Below, piece after piece: positions 60,323 through 64,000 of a DNA stretch of 64,000 bases. The notes under the pieces are model-generated. The model worked only from the letters and a program-made list of their open reading frames with translations. It made no database searches and had not been told where the DNA came from. The stretch is from assembly GCA_963816545.1 (NCBI GenBank), contig CAWFLE010000006.1:186001-250000 (forward strand), in the 5' to 3' direction. The stretch's first letter is position 1; every line of letters begins with the position of its first letter. The position numbers were made by a program, and so were the translations under genes. The stretch is from Albimonas sp963816545 (lineage in GTDB: Bacteria > Pseudomonadota > Alphaproteobacteria > Rhodobacterales > Rhodobacteraceae).

Positions 60323-62439
60323 AGGGTGATGCTCCGAAAGCCCCCCGGCAAGGGCACGACTACAGGCCTGTATATGAGCGACGGCTTGGCCCTATTTCCC
60401 TGACCCGGTTGAAACGCCCATCCCCGATAGTGGTAGTCCAAGCACTTTGCCGACTTCCATACCCGCTTGATATCCTTAGGGGAGATACCTGTATGGCTTT
60501 GGATGTCGTCAGCCGCCAACTCTACTTCGATCCTTGGCTTCATCCGTTTCTCAAGTAGTTGGGCAAGGTGATCGCCCTGAGTTCTAGATGCGCTAATCTC
60601 TCCGATGAAGGTCGGTGGCGGTGCGCCTGGGAAGAGACTATCGAAGGCGGCTGCGAATACGGTTCGGTCCATCGTGGTGTACAAGCGCATCGCACTCGCC
60701 ACACCCTGTTGATCGAGGTTCCGGATGGACCCGCGGCAGGCCATCTGCTTCAGCCACCGTAGCCGGTGACTCATCTCCATAAGCCGGACGCTTCCCGCGC
60801 TTGTTTGGCCGTTCGTTGACTGCAAAGCGGCATCGCCAATGGCGACACCCGTTAGGGCGAGGTCCTGGCCCAAGTAGACATGCCGAGGAAGATGGTGCTC
60901 CGAGAACAGAAATACTACGGAGCAAAGACGCCACGCATTAGAGCCGATACCCATGCCCCAGTTGGCGAAGTGGACAGTTCGACCAGCCAGCGTAAGCTTC
61001 TCGATCATCGACGGACCCCCTGCCATGCGCACCTTCTTGGGGAGCACCACAAGCACACTCTCGCCCCTCTCAGTGTGCTGGAGGACGACATCTTTGGCCC
61101 AAGAAAAGAACTCGTCAAGTATCAGGCGACTTGCAGCTCTGGAAGCTATCCCAGAAAATGCTTTGGGCTGAGCGATATGCGTAGCGATAAGGTTGACATG
61201 GTTGATAGAAGGCACCCCGATTTTAGGGATAATGGGATTCGACCAACGCGGGTCATGTTTCGCGGTGGCATCCAGTACGACTAGACCGGGATGTGAACGG
61301 AATCTGTCATAGTAGGCACAGATTTGTAGCAGCTTTTCAGGTCCGTCTTTGACTGCAGAGCCGATCTGGCGAGTAAACGCCCGACCTGACGCGTCGCACT
61401 TGGCGAGGTGAAGCATCGTCTTCAGCTTGTCTGGTTCGTCCGCGTCAGGGAACGCAGCTGCGTCGACCTGCTCTAGAAGCGGGAGGTCCGCTGGTGAAAA
61501 GAAGCGAGCGTGGGCTACTCGGCCTTGCGTCAGCGCGTGTCGCTCGCGAACCGCATCCGCCGCTCGGCGCACCAGCGCCGCCTGCTCGTCGTACATCGGC
61601 AGCCGGCCCAACTCGTCGGCGAGGTAGTCGAGATCACACGCTCGCCCAGCCAACTCGACGTAAGCCTCTGGCTGCTCGTCTAGGAAGACGTGTGTGCGAC
61701 GATGGGCGTCGCCGAACCTGCGGACGCCGTAGTCTTCCCCGTCCTGCTCCTCCTTAAACCAGAGTTCGTGGGTGCAGATGACGACGCGGGCGCTACGAAG
61801 CGATTCGCGCCTGCTGGGTCCAAGCGTCCGGAGGTGACGAGCTACCTCATCTCCATGTGCGTTCGGATCGGCAGAAGCGCGGAGACCCGCGTGCGCAGCG
61901 CTGTAGATCCCCAAGTTATAAATGGCGACGATCTTTGCGAGGTTGTCGAAGTGGGCTTGCGCTTCCCGCACTGTCCCGGTGGCCATGGCGGCCGTATATC
62001 TGGGGTCAGCGGAAAGGTTCGCCGCGATCAAGCACAGCGTGAAGGTGCTTTTCCCGGTTCCTGTCCCAGCCGGAACTACCTGGACAGGGCCAGTACCCTT
62101 GTCCTCGTCACAGTCGTGCGCTGCCAGCTGCGCCGCTCGGAAGAGGGCTTCGTTGCACTGCTGCCGAAAGTGGCTCTGCTCGACGTGGAAGTGCTGCTCC
62201 TGTAGAGCGCATGCGTGCTTATAGATGGGATGATTGATCAGGTCGGCCTCCATGATCTGAATGCAGGGGTCGAGAGGCTGCCGTCGGCGCAGATTCCCAA
62301 AGGGAGTTTCTTGGGTCTTTGCGCCGGCTTGTCGTGCTTCGTCCCCGCAGAAGGGGCCGCTCGACGCTGCTTCTCTAAGAGGCCGCTTTTCGAAAGTTCC
62401 CACTGCCGCCGGCAGGTTCAACGGACGCTTCAAGCTCAT
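60319..62439 (-). CDS. Uncharacterised SF2-like ATPase with DEQP box
   Basis: The protein is up to 706 aa. Walker A is VVPAGTGTGKSTFTLCLIAANL, with the second Gly-Lys-Ser in place. The Walker B equivalent is THVFLDEQPEAYVEL, a DEQP instead of DEAD/DEAH. VVICTHELWFKEE precedes it. FANWGMGIGSNAWRLCSVVFLF resembles helicase motif V/VI of element-encoded helicases, and the C-terminal DIQSHTGISPKDIKRVWKSA could be a winged helix. I do not recognise a named family. The first 62 residues have no ribosome site, and MEADLINHPIYKH (ATG 62253) may be the real start. It lies between integrase and HNH genes, suggesting a replication or defence helicase. Confidence 0.7.
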   Translation of the reverse strand: MSLKRPLNLPAAVGTFEKRPLREAASSGPFCGDEARQAGAKTQETPFGNLRRRQPLDPCIQIMEADLINHPIYKHACALQEQHFHVEQSHFRQQCNEALFRAAQLAAHDCDEDKGTGPVQVVPAGTGTGKSTFTLCLIAANLSADPRYTAAMATGTVREAQAHFDNLAKIVAIYNLGIYSAAHAGLRASADPNAHGDEVARHLRTLGPSRRESLRSARVVICTHELWFKEEQDGEDYGVRRFGDAHRRTHVFLDEQPEAYVELAGRACDLDYLADELGRLPMYDEQAALVRRAADAVRERHALTQGRVAHARFFSPADLPLLEQVDAAAFPDADEPDKLKTMLHLAKCDASGRAFTRQIGSAVKDGPEKLLQICAYYDRFRSHPGLVVLDATAKHDPRWSNPIIPKIGVPSINHVNLIATHIAQPKAFSGIASRAASRLILDEFFSWAKDVVLQHTERGESVLVVLPKKVRMAGGPSMIEKLTLAGRTVHFANWGMGIGSNAWRLCSVVFLFSEHHLPRHVYLGQDLALTGVAIGDAALQSTNGQTSAGSVRLMEMSHRLRWLKQMACRGSIRNLDQQGVASAMRLYTTMDRTVFAAAFDSLFPGAPPPTFIGEISASRTQGDHLAQLLEKRMKPRIEVELAADDIQSHTGISPKDIKRVWKSAKCLDYHYRGWAFQPGQGNRAKPSLIYRPVVVPLPGGFRSITL

Positions 62440-62865
62440 CCGAGGCTGGCCCAGAATTTCACAGCAAGCGCCGTGCGTGGACCGCCTGCCGGGCTTTCGC
62501 CTGACGAGCTAGGACACGTGCATAGCGACGTCGTCTGCGACGTGCCTTGCCGGAGGGTTCATGAGGGTCGAGGTGCTGGGGGGGCGAGCGTCGGCGGCGG
62601 GAGCCGAAGAGATACCCGAGCCGTCGCCTGACCGGCAGCTGCGGTCGTCACCGAGCGGTTGCATATCATATGAGACCGAGGAGAGAAGCAGCCGCAGCAC
62701 GCGCGGGGACAGCTTCTGAGGAGACCTCTCATGCAGAAGGGCCTCCCCAGTTGGACGGAGGCACGGACTAAAAAGTAGGGGCCTCCGCGCCAAGTGCCGC
62801 GGCGTGCAGCAAGCCCTGTCTCGGACTCGCTGGGGACCCATTGGAGCCGATCAGCGCAAAGCTGC
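62440..62865. other. Gap without supported genes
   Basis: No reading frame in these 426 bp shows recognisable protein character. It separates the integrase-coupled ORF from the ATPase gene on the same strand and could hold the ATPase promoter or the element's attachment site. I see no tRNA-like sequence in it. Confidence 0.4.
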
Positions 62866-63258
62866 CTACCTCGCAAGCAGGGCGCCGGCCCGAAACAGAT
62901 CAGCTACCGCCCGAGTAGAGGATGCCACCGAGGCCATGACGCGCACTCCTGCTTCCGTGTCGACGGCGTTGGCAGGAGCCTGCACGTACTCCATGAGGTA
63001 GTGCCTCCTCGTCCGGAAGCTCTCGTCTGCCTCGACCACACCTACGCAAATCTGAGGTGATGGAGGTAGGAGGAGCCTCGGCTTCGCAACGAACAGCACA
63101 AGCACGCCGAATTGTAGGCTGCTCTCATACTCGAAGCGATATCCAAGTATGTCTTCCTCGTCCAATTCTAGATATCCCTCGAAGCGACATAGATGAAGGC
63201 CAAGCCACTCCTTCATTCCGAGAGGCATCTTCAATACCCTTGGTTTCCTGTTAAGCAT
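62866..63258 (-). CDS. Hypothetical protein coupled to integrase
   Basis: The 130-aa product starts MLNRKPRVLKMPLGMKEWLGLHLCRFEGYLELDEEDILGYRFEYESSLQFGVLVLF and ends with a Ser/Ala-rich helix. I do not recognise it, and there is no visible helix-turn-helix that would make it an excisionase. Its ATG shares the last base of the integrase stop (TGATG), so it is translated after the integrase. That coupling, more than composition, supports it as a gene. Confidence 0.5.
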   Translation of the reverse strand: MLNRKPRVLKMPLGMKEWLGLHLCRFEGYLELDEEDILGYRFEYESSLQFGVLVLFVAKPRLLLPPSPQICVGVVEADESFRTRRHYLMEYVQAPANAVDTEAGVRVMASVASSTRAVADLFRAGALLAR

Positions 63259-64000
63259 CAGTGAGAGGCCCCCATTTCACTCAGCTTGCCGACAAGGTCT
63301 TCTGCTCGTAGGTGGGTGTAGCGAAAGAGCATGCGCGGGTCCCTGTGCCCGCTGATCAGCGCGACTTCAGGGACGCTGAGGCCCAGTTCGAAGAACCGGC
63401 TGACTGCTTCATGTCGGAGGTCGTGGAATTGAAGGCCTTTTATAGCGGGGTGTTCTCGCGCGACAGCTGCCTTGCAGCGCTCCCAACCGAGCCGGAAGGC
63501 GTTGGCGCTTACCGGCAGCACAAAGTCCTCTGGCCGGTTCTCGCGCTGCCTCTCCGCCAGCAGACCGCACGCCAAGCTCGTTAGCGGGATGCGCCTCGCG
63601 TGCCCGTTCTTCGCTTCCCGAATCGTGAGCGTGGAAGTCCTGAAGTCGATGTCGTTCCAGCGAAGGTTCAGCAGTTCGCCGCGCCGCATCCCGGTTTCCA
63701 CCGCCAGCAGAATGCCAGGGCGCAGCCAAACGTTGCGCATGCCGCTGGACGCTAGCAGTAGCCTGTCCAACTCATCGGCCTGCAAGCGCCTCTCCCTCGA
63801 AGCAGCAGCCTTCGGCTTCCGAACGTTGGCAACCGGGTTCTCCGGAAGGGGCACGTCCCACTCGCGCATGGCCACTTCCATGATCGCGCGGAGCAGCCCC
63901 AGATCGCGGATCACTGTGCCAGCCTTCACCTTCGTCAGGCGCTCGTCCCTGTAGCGACTGAAGACCTGCGCAGTAAGCCTGGACAACGGCATGTCGGCCC
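63258..64000 (-). CDS. Tyrosine recombinase / phage-type integrase (5' end beyond window)
   Basis: At least 244 residues are present, and the frame is still open at the window edge. The catalytic residues are complete: Arg in AVETGMRRGELLNLRWNDID, Lys in REAKNGHARRIPL, HDLRH in LQFHDLRHEAVSRF, His in LISGHRDPRMLFRY and the Tyr in that last segment. The core-binding domain begins with RLTAQVFSRYRDERL. It resembles integrases of phages and integrative elements and differs from the integrase at 52106-54450. It probably serves the element containing the ATPase and HNH genes. Confidence 0.88.
   Translation of the reverse strand, partial: ADMPLSRLTAQVFSRYRDERLTKVKAGTVIRDLGLLRAIMEVAMREWDVPLPENPVANVRKPKAAASRERRLQADELDRLLLASSGMRNVWLRPGILLAVETGMRRGELLNLRWNDIDFRTSTLTIREAKNGHARRIPLTSLACGLLAERQRENRPEDFVLPVSANAFRLGWERCKAAVAREHPAIKGLQFHDLRHEAVSRFFELGLSVPEVALISGHRDPRMLFRYTHLRAEDLVGKLSEMGASH

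Overview
The window looks like a chromosomal segment of a high-GC alphaproteobacterium of the order Rhodobacterales. The strongest support is the core gene order: divergent regB / senC-regA, a PAS sensor protein next to tsaE-amgK-nucleotidyltransferase-addB-addA-trxA, and a CtrA-type regulator. No species can be named from the sequence alone.

Layout. 1-3120: insertion-sequence (IS) debris, a frameshifted mobC-relaxase pair, and a degenerate tRNA-end/integrase-start remnant. 3280-15506: a periplasmic PQQ-dependent alcohol oxidation locus. It holds pqqA-(broken pqqB)-pqqCDE; divergently, a lanthanide-type PQQ dehydrogenase with a cytochrome c/XoxJ-like fusion protein; then a PQQ-associated ABC system (binding protein, beta-propeller, ATPase, permease) and a two-subunit molybdenum hydroxylase. 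Together these could make the cofactor, oxidise an alcohol, pass electrons to cytochrome c and oxidise the aldehyde. 15540-22400: nested IS66/IS256/IS1380/IS3 remnants around a small RTX calcium-binding protein. 22431-33037: tRNA-Val, an Lrp-type ligand domain, an alpha/beta hydrolase, trxA, addAB (addA with one frameshift), and the AmgK/MurU-type and TsaE genes. 33160-34313: IS630 copy A. 34533-40010: PAS pseudokinase and the RegBA redox system with SenC.

40325-44105: an IS3 split at its catalytic motif by an intact IS110-family element, then an IS66 remnant fused to a restriction-helicase fragment. 44497-46853: tRNA-Ser and an arsR-permease-thioredoxin-OsmC operon with a palindromic operator. 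46923-48595: an HTH protein and an intact IS3 element. 49545-54562: a 4.9 kb segment bounded by a perfect 72-bp inverted repeat that carries the 3' end of a tRNA-Arg. It contains an iteron-like pair plus DnaA box, small ORFs, a DUF882 peptidase with a nonsense codon in its signal peptide, a divergent CtrA paralogue with CtrA-type half-sites, and an integrase split by IS630 copy B. 54812-59701: a decayed type III restriction-modification system whose Res gene holds an IS3 internal fragment. 59855-64000: integrase, a coupled 130-aa ORF, a 706-aa SF2-like ATPase with a DEQP box, and a coupled HNH nuclease.

Most accessory genes are frameshifted or split while most core genes are intact, so I read the pattern as decay of accumulated mobile DNA. 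A few single-base indels in homopolymers could still be assembly errors.
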